Shown: one piece after another, positions 54,301 through 57,190 of the stretch
Layout: the number at the start of each line of letters is the position of its first letter
Numbering within the stretch: position 1 is the first letter of the stretch
NCBI GenBank assembly: GCA_014773175.1
Contig: VXCM01003628.1
Span: forward strand, 39,838 to 103,837
Reading direction: 5' to 3'
DNA length: 64,000 nt
Source of the DNA: Lucifuga dentata
Lineage: Eukaryota > Chordata > Actinopteri > Ophidiiformes > Bythitidae
Position numbers and translations under genes: made by a program
Notes under the pieces: generated by a model
The model's database searches: none
Seen by the model: the letters and a program-made list of their open reading frames with translations, nothing else
What the model was told of the DNA's origin: nothing

Positions 54301-55235
54301 TTCTGTAAATGTACCAGAGTTAGCCAAAGGCTAATTTTCACCTGTTATCCCTGAAAGTTGAGGTAGTGTCTGTCAGGCAGCAGTCTGTTGGTTTTTAGTT
54401 ATTTTCAGAGCTTTGTAAACATCATCTGCTTTACAGTGGACATTTTCTTGTCTTTATTTTGTTTATCCCTTTTGTATCTCATTAATTAGTAATAAATTCA
54501 ACAGTCACCTGTCTAATGTATTTCTCAGAGTTATTGTCATTGCAGCAGTAGTTGGTCGCCAAATAGCTCAAATGCTAACTGCTAACCACAATATCTCATT
54601 ATTACGTTTCTATGTCTACAGGAGTTTGATAAACAGAGTTCGTTCTTCATCAAATGTTGAGATGATCTCTGATGACCATTTTCTTTCTCCATTCTGCAGA
54701 CCACCTAGTGCCTCTTCTGGTTTCCGTGGTGATCCTCGTCTGGGTTTTGGCGGCAGCTTCAATGCTGCTGTGGTGTGTCTGGAGGCGGAGGAAGCAGAGC
54801 GCTCACACGGGGGTCAGCACCCAGATGTCGGTGTCGTTGGTGCCGCCGCTCGAGGACAATAACGCCCTACACAACTCCGTCAACAACGCACGTGAGCAGC
54901 TCAACCACATCAAAAACCCCATCGAGAAAAACCCACCCAACCACCACCAACACCAACACCACCTCCTCCTCCATCACCACCACTACGAAGACAAGAACTC
55001 CGTCAATGCCAAGACCAGAAAATCAGACGCCGGCAGCCAATCGGATGAGGAGGAGGCAGAAAAGAGGCTGCAGAAGGCAATGTTCCCCCGAGTGCCGCCG
55101 GCATACACGCTCGTAGATTGGGAAGAACAATCTCTCCACCATATGACGGAGAAGCCCCCCCACTGGACTAGCAAACAGGACAACAGGGATGTGGAGTCGG
55201 TACACAGCATGAACAGAAGGGAGTACATTGTATAG
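5868..55235 (+). CDS. jag1: Jagged1 Notch ligand, complete 26-exon gene (span of coding exons)
   Basis: Single-pass membrane DSL ligand that binds and activates Notch receptors on neighbouring cells. The joined exons give 1237 residues: signal peptide about 1-26, MNNL domain to about 180, DSL domain 183-225 with six cysteines (183, 192, 196, 208, 216, 225) and the stretch [18 protein letters not shown], 16 EGF repeats about 226-855, a cysteine-rich region about 858-965, juxtamembrane region to 1060, transmembrane helix 1062-1087 followed by WRRRK, and a cytoplasmic tail ending EYIV (PDZ-binding type). Jagged1 rather than Jagged2 is supported by the EYIV terminus, LDIDYC in EGF9, [19 protein letters not shown] in EGF13 and the KQDNRD tail motif. 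Exon lengths and phases match human JAG1 as I remember it. All introns are GT-AG. As printed, exon 12 contains a 65-base assembly duplication that must be ignored to keep frame. The jag1a/jag1b assignment is left open; human JAG1 is 1218 residues. Confidence 0.96.
5931..7403 (+). other. jag1 intron 1, first part
   Basis: Non-coding. Holds an A homopolymer at 6034-6058 and an imperfect direct repeat of about 90 bp (6521-6609 and 7044-7130). Intron 1 is 5931-8082. Confidence 0.7.
7404..8023 (+). mobile_element. TTAA-MITE copy 3 (subfamily B, degraded left end)
   Basis: Right end GGTATGGTCCTTTAA intact; left end decayed. Body matches B-type (GAGCCCAATATATACAATC). Confidence 0.75.
8083..8385 (+). 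CDS. jag1: jag1 exon 2 (MNNL domain)
   Basis: 303 nt, acceptor CCACAG, donor CCG|GTGAGT, phases 0/0. Residues 22-122 form most of the MNNL (C2-like) domain. It includes [16 protein letters not shown], the [13 protein letters not shown] block and GGNTF, ending [10 protein letters not shown] as in Jagged1. Confidence 0.97.
8764..9351 (+). mobile_element. TTAA-MITE copy 4 (subfamily A)
   Basis: Both ends intact, TTAAAGGACCATACC to GGTATGGTCCTTTAA; 588 bp. Close to the inferred full-length form. Lies in intron 2. Confidence 0.9.
9543..10712 (+). mobile_element. TTAA-MITE copy 5, interrupted by another element
   Basis: Left end TTAAAGGAGCATACAGG, right end GGTATGGTCCTTTAA. The body is broken after CTTCCAGACTG (9687) and resumes near 10291 with GACTTCAGTTCATTCC. 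Confidence 0.8.
9688..10290. mobile_element. Unclassified element nested in TTAA-MITE copy 5
   Basis: About 600 bp inserted at the point where other copies read straight through. Its edges carry related inverted motifs, TTTTCCATCCAACTT at the left and AAGTTGGATAGAAATGT at the right. No reading frame of note. Confidence 0.6.
10713..11249. repeat. Intron 2 sequence with GT microsatellite and duplicated gap
   Basis: (GT)15 at 10821-10850 and again at 10887-10916. The second is part of a 65-bp duplication (10815-10879 = 10881-10945) around the N at 10880, so only one is real. Confidence 0.7.
11250..11530. mobile_element. TA-flanked MITE (Tc1/mariner-like size and target)
   Basis: Inverted termini of about 20 bp: TACTCCAATTAAGGCAAAAAT at 11252 and its reverse complement ATTTTTGCCTTAATTGGAGTA ending at 11529, flanked by TA. 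280 bp, non-coding. Confidence 0.75.
11531..11873. other. Intron 2, purine-rich stretch
   Basis: 11695-11840 is strongly G/A-rich (GGAAGGAAAGGAGGAAGG type). No gene seen. Confidence 0.5.
11874..12465 (-). mobile_element. TTAA-MITE copy 6 (subfamily B)
   Basis: TTAAAGGACCATACTGG start, decayed GGTGTGCTCTTTTAA end. Reverse-oriented body with AAACCATGCTTTAG. Confidence 0.8.
12648..13300 (+). mobile_element. TTAA-MITE copy 7 (subfamily A)
   Basis: Both ends recognisable. An N at 12955 sits between two identical 65-bp segments (12890-12954, 12956-13020), so the true length is about 587 bp. Confidence 0.88.
13301..14214. repeat. Intron 2 with (TTA)n and T tract
   Basis: (TTTA)n/(TTA)n tract at about 13455-13532 and a T homopolymer at 13694-13714. 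Remaining sequence has no recognised gene. Confidence 0.6.
14215..14469 (+). mobile_element. TTAA-MITE copy 8, internal deletion derivative
   Basis: TTAAAGGACCATACCG to ATCCTTTAA, only 255 bp. The centre has been lost, leaving both terminal arms. Confidence 0.8.
14470..15129. other. Intron 2, T homopolymer gap and LINE-like tail
   Basis: T tract with N at 14736. From about 14990, AAGTTTATTTATACAGCACATTTTAAAACAAC and AAAGTGCTGTAC resemble the reverse complement of a common fish LINE 3' end. Confidence 0.45.
15130..15514. mobile_element. Tc1/mariner-type MITE, TA target duplication
   Basis: Left end CAGTGGGGTCCAGATGTCTG, right end CAGACGTTTGGACCCCATTG, flanked by TA at 15128-15129 and 15515-15516. 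385 bp, no transposase frame. Confidence 0.88.
15515..15765. repeat. LINE-like interspersed repeat, left part
   Basis: Sequence of a widespread fish interspersed repeat type (GTTATTCCATCATTTCAGAG, GGGACTTGGAGC). It is interrupted by TTAA-MITE copy 9 and appears to resume at 16639 with GGAGCTTGATTATTTAAAGC. Confidence 0.45.
15766..16638 (+). mobile_element. TTAA-MITE copy 9 (subfamily A), interrupted
   Basis: TTAAAGGACCATACC to GGTATGGTCCTTTAA. Body broken at GGTACGCT (15933) and resumed at about 16246 with GGTATTGTTGATACTTG. Confidence 0.87.
15934..16245. mobile_element. CAGTGCTTGAAGTGG family, copy 2, nested in MITE copy 9
   Basis: Inverted ends CAGTGCTTGAAGTGG and CCTACTTCAGGCACTG, 312 bp. 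Same family as 1023-1467. Contains the shared GTATGTACCGG and CACAGAGGTCCCAGTACTG motifs. Confidence 0.75.
16639..18122. repeat. Intron 2: repeat remnant, CCT and GT microsatellites, two duplicated gaps
   Basis: 66-bp duplications around N at 17021 (16955-17020 = 17022-17087) and around N at 17392 (copy 2 17393-17458, with a CTC repeat). A (GT)n tract at 17632-17681 ends in an N, and a CA tract lies at 17771-17790. No gene seen. Confidence 0.6.
18123..19050 (-). mobile_element. TTAA-MITE copy 10 (subfamily B), split by a nested element
   Basis: Left arm TTAAAGGACCATACTGG to GCATGCTGCATT; the remainder resumes after 18874 with CAACCATTTTTCAAAATA and AAACTGTATTTTAG. Right terminus decayed. Confidence 0.7.
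18189..18874. mobile_element. Nested DNA transposon with TTAAGGCTTGGTT-type ends
   Basis: Left end TTAAGCTTGGTTTATACTCG; right end GTACAACCAAGCCTTAA is its inverted counterpart. 686 bp inside MITE copy 10. The internal arms GTTGTCGCAAGTGTGCAAGG and GCGACAGCCCCCTCGCGCAAG are also roughly inverted. No intact transposase frame. Confidence 0.7.
19622..20174 (-). mobile_element. TTAA-MITE copy 11 (subfamily B)
   Basis: Left end partly lost (TTCATGCATGTTTGAGCC), right end GGTATGGTCCTTTAA intact, reverse-oriented body. Confidence 0.75.
20175..20836. other. Intron 2 spacer with a perfect hairpin
   Basis: No gene seen. A perfect 17-bp inverted repeat with a 4-nt loop lies at 20692-20729. Confidence 0.6.
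20692..20729. repeat. Perfect inverted repeat, 17-bp arms
   Basis: GATTTATAGTTTGTGAT, loop AAGA, then ATCACAAACTATAAATC. Confidence 0.9.
20837..21433 (+). mobile_element. TTAA-MITE copy 12 (subfamily A), near full-length
   Basis: TTAAAGGACCATACC to GGTATGGTCCTTTAA with TTAA at both edges; 597 bp and uninterrupted. Good reference copy for the family. Confidence 0.92.
21434..25891. other. Intron 2, no gene seen; T homopolymer and duplicated gaps
   Basis: T tract at 21623-21722 with two Ns (21680-21681). A 63-bp duplication around N at 24139 (24076-24138 = 24140-24202). A T tract joined to an A tract through N at 24314. Short CA tracts near 25402, 25547 and 25659. A weak relic of the TTAA-MITE (ACTTGCAGAGACTTGAA, AATCCATCACA) lies near 22700-22760. 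Confidence 0.5.
25892..26419 (-). mobile_element. TTAA-MITE copy 13 (subfamily A), left end missing
   Basis: Starts within the left arm (ACATTACTGACAATCATTTC) and ends GGTATGGTCCTTTAA; reverse-oriented body. Confidence 0.8.
26420..27045. other. Intron 2 spacer, probable old repeat
   Basis: GCTTGTTTACACTACAGGTC, then repeated ATCCGAT/ATCTGAT motifs near 26955-27030, suggest an old interspersed repeat of unknown class. No gene. Confidence 0.35.
27046..27355 (+). repeat. tRNA-derived SINE-like element
   Basis: Begins GCAGCTTGGTGACTCAGTGG with a polymerase III A-box-like TGACTCAGTGGTTAGC and a B box GGTTCAATTCC at about 27109. It continues TTTGCATGTTCTCCCTGTCC, a sequence common in fish SINEs, and ends GACAATAAAAGGATTT. 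Confidence 0.75.
27356..27859. other. 3' end of intron 2
   Basis: No gene or element recognised; ends with the polypyrimidine tract and ATGCAG acceptor of exon 3. Confidence 0.5.
27860..27917 (+). CDS. jag1: jag1 exon 3 (end of MNNL)
   Basis: 58 nt, acceptor ATGCAG, donor GCA|GTGAGT, phase 0 to 1. Codes [19 protein letters not shown], equivalent to human RSYTLLVEAWDSSNDTV. It is two codons longer than human exon 3 (52 nt as remembered) and has Leu where the human protein has Trp in EAWD. Confidence 0.93.
27918..28970. other. Intron 3, first part, with gaps
   Basis: C tract with N at 27965 and a five-N gap at 28656-28660 in a G-rich stretch. A (GA)n run lies at 28455-28470. No gene seen. Confidence 0.5.
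28971..29529 (+). mobile_element. TTAA-MITE copy 14 (subfamily B)
   Basis: TTAAAGGACAATACC to GGTATTGTCCTTAA; the matching A in both ends shows compensating change or an old variant. B-type body. Confidence 0.8.
29610..29680. repeat. Perfect inverted repeat, 20-bp arms
   Basis: ACGAACCTTTAATAAAAGTT and its exact reverse complement AACTTTTATTAAAGGTTCGT separated by 31 nt, between MITE copies 14 and 15. Confidence 0.9.
29719..29952 (+). mobile_element. TTAA-MITE copy 15, right part only
   Basis: Begins within the body (TTAAAATGAACCGTGGC) and ends GGTACGGTCCTTTAA. Confidence 0.7.
29953..31361. other. Intron 3, last part
   Basis: AC microsatellite at 30492-30534. The stretch CATTTCGATTCGATTATGATT near 30770 looks like an old repeat. 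No gene seen. Confidence 0.5.
31362..31619 (+). CDS. jag1: jag1 exon 4 (DSL domain)
   Basis: 258 nt, acceptor CACCAG, donor CTG|GTGAGC, phase 1 to 1. Starts [20 protein letters not shown] and carries the complete DSL module, [14 protein letters not shown] through GPDC (residues 183-225). All six DSL cysteines are present, along with the [10 protein letters not shown] receptor-contact loop. Confidence 0.98.
31620..32220. other. Intron 4
   Basis: 601 nt, no gene. Ends in (CT)14 at 32191-32218 followed directly by the AG acceptor of exon 5. Confidence 0.7.
32221..32281 (+). CDS. jag1: jag1 exon 5 (EGF1 first half)
   Basis: 61 nt, acceptor CTCTAG directly after a (CT)14 tract, donor CAA|GTGAGA, phase 1 to 2. 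Codes [20 protein letters not shown]. An AC microsatellite begins about 20 nt past the donor. Confidence 0.97.
32282..32749. other. Intron 5 with AC and GT tracts and a duplicated gap
   Basis: AC tract at 32303-32349 just after the exon 5 donor and GT tract at 32731-32746 just before the exon 6 acceptor. About 63 bp are duplicated around N at 32679, so the true intron is about 64 nt shorter. Confidence 0.8.
32750..32880 (+). CDS. jag1: jag1 exon 6 (EGF1 end, EGF2)
   Basis: 131 nt, acceptor GTGTCAG reached straight from a GT tract, donor AAAG|GTACAC, phase 2 to 1. Codes [19 protein letters not shown] and [20 protein letters not shown], the DOS-type first EGF pair of Jagged/Delta ligands. Exon length equals human exon 6 as remembered. 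Confidence 0.97.
32893..32915. repeat. AC microsatellite after exon 6
   Basis: About 11 AC units starting 13 nt past the exon 6 donor; complementary to the GT tract upstream of exon 6. Confidence 0.9.
33113..33232 (+). CDS. jag1: jag1 exon 7 (EGF3)
   Basis: 120 nt, acceptor CATCAG, donor AAAG|GTGAGC, phase 1 to 1. Codes [19 protein letters not shown] then [20 protein letters not shown]. Its last 47 bases are copied again at 33252-33298 after an N; that second copy is an assembly artefact and not an exon. Confidence 0.96.
33186..33316. repeat. Assembly duplication at exon 7 end
   Basis: 33186-33250 and 33252-33316 are the same 65 bases around N at 33251. The second copy repeats the last 47 bases of exon 7 and its donor. 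Confidence 0.95.
33355..33737 (+). pseudogene. LINE 3' end with reverse transcriptase ORF tail
   Basis: Reads [20 protein letters not shown] then [20 protein letters not shown] to FLFRQAFS, the C-terminal tail of fish non-LTR retrotransposon ORFs. It then has GCACCTTGTGACCTGTTGTC and GGTGCTATGCAAATAAAGTT and ends in TTATTATTATATTATA. 5'-truncated, in intron 7. Confidence 0.8.
33738..34591. other. Intron 7, last part
   Basis: T tract with N at 33788. A short TTAA-MITE right-end fragment at 34337-34391 (GGCTCAAACATGCAAAAC, TATGCTCCTTTAA). No gene. Confidence 0.6.
34592..34705 (+). CDS. jag1: jag1 exon 8 (EGF4)
   Basis: 114 nt, acceptor CCATAG, donor ATCA|GTAAGA, phase 1 to 1. One whole EGF repeat, [16 protein letters not shown] through GWTGPSC, six cysteines. 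Confidence 0.97.
34825..34938 (+). CDS. jag1: jag1 exon 9 (EGF5, calcium-binding)
   Basis: 114 nt, acceptor TCTCAG, donor ATTG|GTGAGT, phase 1 to 1. Starts [10 protein letters not shown], so it has the D-x-D-E calcium-binding signature; continues [12 protein letters not shown] to GKTC. Confidence 0.97.
34939..36644. other. Intron 9
   Basis: 1706 nt, no gene recognised. Contains the perfect hairpin at 35494-35532. Confidence 0.6.
35494..35532. repeat. Perfect inverted repeat, 17-bp arms
   Basis: TTTGCTATGCACGCTAG, loop GTTTA, then CTAGCGTGCATAGCAAA. Confidence 0.92.
36645..36758 (+). CDS. jag1: jag1 exon 10 (EGF6)
   Basis: 114 nt, acceptor TTTCAG, donor ACCA|GTGAGT, phase 1 to 1. [19 protein letters not shown] to [11 protein letters not shown], a Jagged-specific repeat with ANSC in place of the usual GGTC. 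Confidence 0.97.
36759..37943. repeat. Intron 10 with LINE-like 3' tail
   Basis: At about 37315-37515: AGGTTTCTTCCATTTTTCC, GGGAGTTTTTCCTCGTGTTC and AAAGCCCTTTGAGACATTAT, followed by GGGCTACAAATAAATTTCAC, a common fish retroelement 3' end. The rest has no recognised feature. Confidence 0.55.
37944..37990 (+). CDS. jag1: jag1 exon 11 (EGF7 first half)
   Basis: 47 nt, acceptor CTGCAG, donor AAG|GTACGC, phase 1 to 0. Codes [15 protein letters not shown]. The unusually short spacing between the first two cysteines (CKNQC) is the hallmark of this Jagged EGF. Confidence 0.96.
37991..38826. other. Intron 11, first part
   Basis: GT microsatellite at 38099-38130; otherwise AT-rich with no gene. Confidence 0.6.
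38827..39278 (-). mobile_element. TTAA-MITE copy 17 (subfamily B)
   Basis: TTAAGGAACATGCCAG to GTGGTCCTTTAA, reverse body (AAACCATATTTTAC), diverged. Confidence 0.75.
39543..39781 (+). CDS. jag1: jag1 exon 12 (EGF7 end, EGF8), with internal assembly duplication
   Basis: As printed the exon is 239 nt. Positions 39584-39647 and 39649-39712 are the same 64 bases separated by an N at 39648. Removing one copy and the N gives 174 nt, phase 0 to 0, the human exon 12 length as remembered, and restores [19 protein letters not shown] then [16 protein letters not shown] to FSGTRCQ. As printed the frame is lost, so an automatic annotation would call a frameshift or an extra exon. Acceptor TTCAG, donor CAG|GTAAGC. 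Confidence 0.95.
39584..39712. repeat. Assembly duplication inside exon 12
   Basis: Identical 64-base blocks 39584-39647 and 39649-39712 around N at 39648. Confidence 0.97.
39782..40625. other. Intron 12
   Basis: 844 nt, no gene or element recognised. Confidence 0.5.
40626..40776 (+). CDS. jag1: jag1 exon 13 (EGF9, start of EGF10)
   Basis: 151 nt, acceptor CAAAG, donor AAAG|GTCCGC, phase 0 to 1. Codes [19 protein letters not shown] to [19 protein letters not shown]. The donor is a poor match to consensus beyond the GT, but the exon length, phase and next exon confirm it. Confidence 0.94.
40777..41217. other. Intron 13
   Basis: 441 nt. Near 40950-41140 imperfect GGGTCC/GGACCC motifs recur (GGGGTCCGTTCAG, GGTTGGGTCCTGGGTTGGG, GGGTCTTCACGGGTCC), suggesting an old repeat. 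No gene. Confidence 0.5.
41218..41382 (+). CDS. jag1: jag1 exon 14 (EGF10)
   Basis: 165 nt, acceptor CTGCAG, donor GAGA|GTGAGT, phase 1 to 1. [19 protein letters not shown], then [19 protein letters not shown] to GTYCHE. This is the enlarged EGF with an inserted loop seen in Jagged proteins. Confidence 0.97.
41473..41586 (+). CDS. jag1: jag1 exon 15 (EGF11)
   Basis: 114 nt, acceptor TCTCAG after a 90-nt intron, donor AACA|GTGAGC, phase 1 to 1. [19 protein letters not shown] to GWDNPTC; calcium-binding type. Confidence 0.97.
41708..41821 (+). CDS. jag1: jag1 exon 16 (EGF12)
   Basis: 114 nt, acceptor GTGCAG, donor TCAA|GTAAGC, phase 1 to 1. [19 protein letters not shown] then [19 protein letters not shown], very close to human EGF12. 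Confidence 0.97.
42099..42823 (-). mobile_element. TTAA-MITE copy 18 (subfamily A), with inserted retroelement tail
   Basis: TTAAAGGACCATACCAC to GGTATGGTCATTTAA, reverse body. Near 42203-42300 it is broken by CAGTGACTGCTGGGATAGG and TATAGAAAATAGATTGATGG with a GATG tail, the 3' end of a common fish LINE/SINE. The text AAACCATA resumes afterwards. Confidence 0.8.
42802..42843. repeat. Inverted repeat at the end of MITE copy 18
   Basis: 18-bp arms AATGGGTGGTATGGTCAT and ATGACCATACCACCCATT with 6 nt between; the MITE end is followed by its own mirror image. Confidence 0.88.
43027..43140 (+). CDS. jag1: jag1 exon 17 (EGF13)
   Basis: 114 nt, acceptor TTCCAG behind a long T tract interrupted by an N at 43007, donor ATCG|GTGAGT, phase 1 to 1. 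[20 protein letters not shown] then [18 protein letters not shown]. Confidence 0.97.
43238..43354 (+). CDS. jag1: jag1 exon 18 (EGF14)
   Basis: 117 nt, acceptor CTCCAG, donor CATA|GTGAGT, phase 1 to 1. [20 protein letters not shown] to GWEGATCSH. Confidence 0.97.
43372..43676 (-). mobile_element. TTAA-MITE copy 19 (subfamily B), left half
   Basis: TTAAAGGACTACATTAGC onwards to GTGCAGCTTCGTGT. The element is split; its right half is 44786-45080. Confidence 0.75.
43962..44002. repeat. Perfect palindrome, 20-bp arms, 1-nt centre
   Basis: TCAGCTGATGTCATTGATCA, then C, then TGATCAATGACATCAGCTGA. It immediately precedes MITE copy 20. Confidence 0.92.
44059..44685 (-). mobile_element. TTAA-MITE copy 20 (subfamily A)
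   Basis: TTAAAGGACCATACCACC to GGTATGGTCCTTTAA, reverse body. N at 44624 is flanked by a 62-bp duplication of the right arm (44562-44623 = 44625-44686). Confidence 0.87.
44786..45080 (-). mobile_element. TTAA-MITE copy 19, right half
   Basis: GTTGGATGGGTTAAATAAAG through GCTGGTATGGTCCTTTAA, completing the B-type copy begun at 43372. Confidence 0.72.
45235..45274. repeat. (GT)20 microsatellite before exon 19
   Basis: Pure 40-nt GT tract ending 32 nt before the exon 19 start. Confidence 0.95.
45307..45334 (+). CDS. jag1: jag1 exon 19 (28-nt micro-exon, EGF15 start)
   Basis: 28 nt, acceptor CTCCAG, donor CATG|GTAAGT, phase 1 to 2. Codes [10 protein letters not shown] with its neighbours. Same size as human exon 19 as remembered. 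A (GT)20 tract ends 32 nt upstream and a CA tract begins about 50 nt downstream. Skipping it would shift the frame. Confidence 0.95.
45387..45442. repeat. CA microsatellite after exon 19
   Basis: CA tract with one TATA interruption, starting about 50 nt after the exon 19 donor and complementary to the GT tract before the exon. Confidence 0.95.
45443..47269. other. Rest of intron 19
   Basis: CA tract at 45782-45807. A foldback with 22-bp arms (46590-46611 and 46722-46743) contains a 66-bp assembly duplication around N at 46672. A-tract gap at 47104. No gene seen. Confidence 0.6.
47270..47355 (+). CDS. jag1: jag1 exon 20 (EGF15 end)
   Basis: 86 nt, acceptor CTGCAG, donor ATCA|GTAAGT, phase 2 to 1. 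[20 protein letters not shown] to AGPDCRI. Confidence 0.97.
47356..48484. repeat. Intron 20 with long CT-rich tract
   Basis: 47991-48305 is an almost pure pyrimidine strand (CTCTCT with CACTC and CCCTC variants), about 315 nt. No gene. Confidence 0.8.
48485..48598 (+). CDS. jag1: jag1 exon 21 (EGF16)
   Basis: 114 nt, acceptor TTTCAG, donor AAG|GTAAGC, phase 1 to 1. [20 protein letters not shown] to RTGHRCQE, the last EGF repeat. Confidence 0.97.
48881..49448 (+). mobile_element. TTAA-MITE copy 21 (subfamily B)
   Basis: TTAAAGGATCATATCAGC to GCCGGTAATGTCCTTTAA; forward body (AAACATACTGCTGGAG). Lies in intron 21. Confidence 0.8.
49511..49620 (+). CDS. jag1: jag1 exon 22 (start of cysteine-rich domain)
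   Basis: 110 nt, acceptor CGGCAG, donor AAG|GTACAC, phase 1 to 0. [19 protein letters not shown] then [18 protein letters not shown], a VWC-like segment. Confidence 0.96.
49621..51372. other. Intron 22
   Basis: T tract at 49919-49933. From 50045, GGGATGTGCCAATCTGATAT and GTATCGGCCCGATACTGG resemble a common fish DNA-transposon-derived repeat. Duplications lie around N at 50207 (66 bp) and N at 51223 (67 bp), and a GATT repeat at 51312-51332. No gene. Confidence 0.55.
51373..51603 (+). CDS. jag1: jag1 exon 23 (cysteine-rich domain)
   Basis: 231 nt, acceptor CGACAG, donor AAAG|GTCTGT, phase 0 to 0. [20 protein letters not shown], then [16 protein letters not shown] and [15 protein letters not shown]. 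The CANxTFTFNK block matches human JAG1. Confidence 0.95.
51604..52200. other. Intron 23
   Basis: 597 nt; short GATGAT run near 51721. No gene seen. Confidence 0.5.
52201..52332 (+). CDS. jag1: jag1 exon 24 (extracellular, after cysteine-rich domain)
   Basis: 132 nt, acceptor TTACAG, donor ATC|GTAAGT, phase 0 to 0. [20 protein letters not shown] to [15 protein letters not shown], matching human SELRNLNILKN and SANNEIHVAI. Confidence 0.96.
52391..52979 (-). mobile_element. TTAA-MITE copy 22 (subfamily B)
   Basis: Left end decayed (TATAGGATCATACCGG), right end GCTGGTATGGTCCTTTAA; reverse body. Confidence 0.8.
53235..53379 (+). CDS. jag1: jag1 exon 25 (juxtamembrane)
   Basis: 145 nt, acceptor TTTTAG, donor AACG|GTGAGC, phase 0 to 1. 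[20 protein letters not shown], then [20 protein letters not shown] and IQRRQSHN. This is the stretch ahead of the membrane where ligand shedding occurs in the family. Confidence 0.95.
53573..54061 (+). mobile_element. TTAA-MITE copy 23 (subfamily A)
   Basis: TTAAAGGACCATATCATCC to GGTATGGTCCTTTAA with an internal deletion after TGGAACAGTAAATTAAAAA. N at 53998 is flanked by a 64-bp duplication of the right arm. Confidence 0.85.
54062..54699. other. Intron 25, last part
   Basis: A short TTAA-MITE left-end relic at about 54154-54245 (TTAAAGGACCAAACCAGTGG). No gene. Confidence 0.55.
54700..55235 (+). CDS. jag1: jag1 exon 26 (transmembrane helix and cytoplasmic tail)
   Basis: 536 coding nt, acceptor CTGCAG, stop TAG at 55233-55235. 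Residues 1062-1087 are hydrophobic and followed by WRRRK, a stop-transfer signal. The tail keeps [15 protein letters not shown], the YEDKNS and AYTLVDWEE blocks, [20 protein letters not shown] and the terminal PDZ ligand. A histidine-rich insert lies at residues 1141-1154 (9 of 14 residues are His), absent from human JAG1. Confidence 0.97.
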
Positions 55236-55641
55236 CCAAAGGCGCTGGAAATGGCTGGATGATCTGTTGAGATCAGAGTGGAAAACTGTCGTGTCCCGTT
55301 AAGTGGATTTTGGTCTTTTTTTTTTTTTTTTTTNTTTTTTTTTTTTTTTTTGTCTTTGGTTTGATTATTGAATCGGAAAATATCAAGATACTTTTTTGCC
55401 TTTTTTTAATTTATGTTGTTGACGCCGGCATGAACGGTCGACTTTGGAAGGCTGGAACTCCGGGTCCTGCGCTCCCGTCTCCGTCTGCATAAATGTCTCC
55501 AGATGTACGGCTCTCCGTTTTAAGCCATGGTCAGAAACCACCAGAGTTCCTGAGAGGTTACATGTGGGATCGAGATCTCTGAATCAAGAGCAAGTTTTCT
55601 ATTTCAATGTGCTGCTGCAGCGCCGCACCTATCAAATTTGA

Positions 55642-55647
55642 AATAAA
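55642..55647 (+). other. Proximal polyadenylation signal AATAAA
   Basis: Canonical hexamer about 400 nt after the stop, followed by a T-rich stretch and then a long T homopolymer with a gap. Could give a short 3'UTR isoform. Confidence 0.35.
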
Positions 55648-56521
55648 TCTTATTTATTTTTATGTTTTTTTTTTTTTTTTTTTTTTTTTTTNGGGGGGGG
55701 GTTCTATCAGCAGTTTTTTTTGCCAATATGAAGAATTGTCCATGTAGAATGTTTTTGTATAGAAGTGTAAATATTTTTAATTAATCAATGTGTCTGATTT
55801 ATTAACTTAATCATCAAGAGCCTTAAGATATCATTCTTTTTTTTCTTTTTTTTTTATTTATATGCTTTGTTTAGAGTTGAAGGTTGACAGCTTTGTAAGC
55901 TTATGACTTCTTGATTCTTGATGGAAATATTGTTTTGATATATTTTTCATCAATGCCAAAAGTGTTCTTGAAAGAATAGTTTATTTTGAGAAATTTGGAT
56001 TTGGGCATTTTTGTGCCTCAAAACCTGTTTTGTACATTGTGTGTTTTTGATAACGTCTCGTTGTGTGTTTGCCAGGGTGATTGTGTAAGATCTTACATGT
56101 AAAGGAGGGAGGTTATAGCGACTGATGTCGCTGCTGCAGGGTCATTTTATACGAACCAACATGGTGGCAGATGTATTGTTTGCTGCTGAAAACAAAATCC
56201 TTCAAGAGAACACAACGTTTGTAGCTGTTTTTTTTTTTTTTTTTTTTNTTTTTTTTTTTTTTTTTTTCTGTACATTATAGTAAAATGTTGAGCGCGACAC
56301 AAAAAACAGGCTTTGGATCCTGTCTCCACTTTTTCATAATTGCTTTTCCACAATTTTGAGCTTTAAGGAAGTTGATTAAGAGTGCCGTACAGCCGTCACG
56401 TTCCCTGTTGAGGACTGGAGAATAAGACAAGATTTTGAAAAAAATGATTTTTTCAGTCATGAGTTTGTGATGGGGGAATTAAAATGAACAGTGATTACAT
56501 TGTGTTTTTTGGGCCTTGAGA

Positions 56522-56527
56522 AATAAA
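56522..56527 (+). other. Distal polyadenylation signal AATAAA
   Basis: Canonical hexamer followed within 25 nt by TTTTTTGTATTTGTTCC, a U/GU-rich downstream element. Confidence 0.6.
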
Positions 56528-56545
56528 CATTTTTTGTATTTGTTC

Positions 56546-56876
56546 CTGGCAATGCTGTCCTGTCTTATTTACACTTTGCATAAAAATCTGATCCTTGTAT
56601 CCAGTCGCAGATATGATGATGTAATACAATAACTTGTATGACAAGTGCCTTCCTGATTTCTTCTATTTTTACATATTTGTCAGACTTAATTGCATCAGCA
56701 AAACAAATTTAATAAAAGACAAAGACAGCCTGAGTGAACACAAAAAATAGTTTTTAAATCATTTCATTTATTGAAGGAAAAAAACTAACACCTACACATT
56801 GCCCCCTTACTTACCCTGACTTTGTCGACCTGTGCAGGTGTACCCTGTCTCTTACTCAATAATGATGATGATGATG

Positions 56877-56914
<38 letters not shown>

Positions 56915-56944
56915 TAATAATAATAAGAATAAGAATAACAGCCN

Positions 56945-56982
<38 letters not shown>

Positions 56983-57190
56983 TAATAATAATAAGAATAA
57001 GAATAACAGCCTTTATTTGTATAGCACCTTTTATACGAAAACACAGCCCAATGACTGCTGCAATTGACTCCAGCCACCCTGAATAAGATAAGCAGGTATG
57101 AAGGATGGATGGATGGATGGATGGATGGGTGGATGGATGGATGTCCCTTCTACATTCTGGCATACATGTTAGCAGGCGAAACATTAAATC
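56546..57190. repeat. Downstream flank with (ATA)n and LINE/SINE tail
   Basis: ATA trinucleotide tract 56868-56995 with N at 56944 and a duplicated flank. At about 57045-57140, CAATGACTGCTGCAATTGACTCCAGCC and a (GGAT)n tail form a fish retroelement 3' end. Confidence 0.6.

Larger units (their letters stand above)
55236..56545 (+). other. jag1: jag1 3'UTR
   Basis: AT-rich non-coding sequence after the stop with TTTTTAATTAATCAATGTG-type stretches. AATAAA signals lie at 55642-55647 and 56522-56527; the second is followed by a T/GT-rich element, so cleavage near 56545 is likely. Three homopolymer gaps (N at 55334, 55692, 56248) lie within it, so the true length is uncertain. Confidence 0.65.

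Noticed and set aside
5868..55235. Assignment as jag2 or a Delta-type ligand
   Set aside because: The terminal [29 protein letters not shown] and exon structure fit Jagged1. Delta ligands have fewer EGF repeats and no cysteine-rich region.
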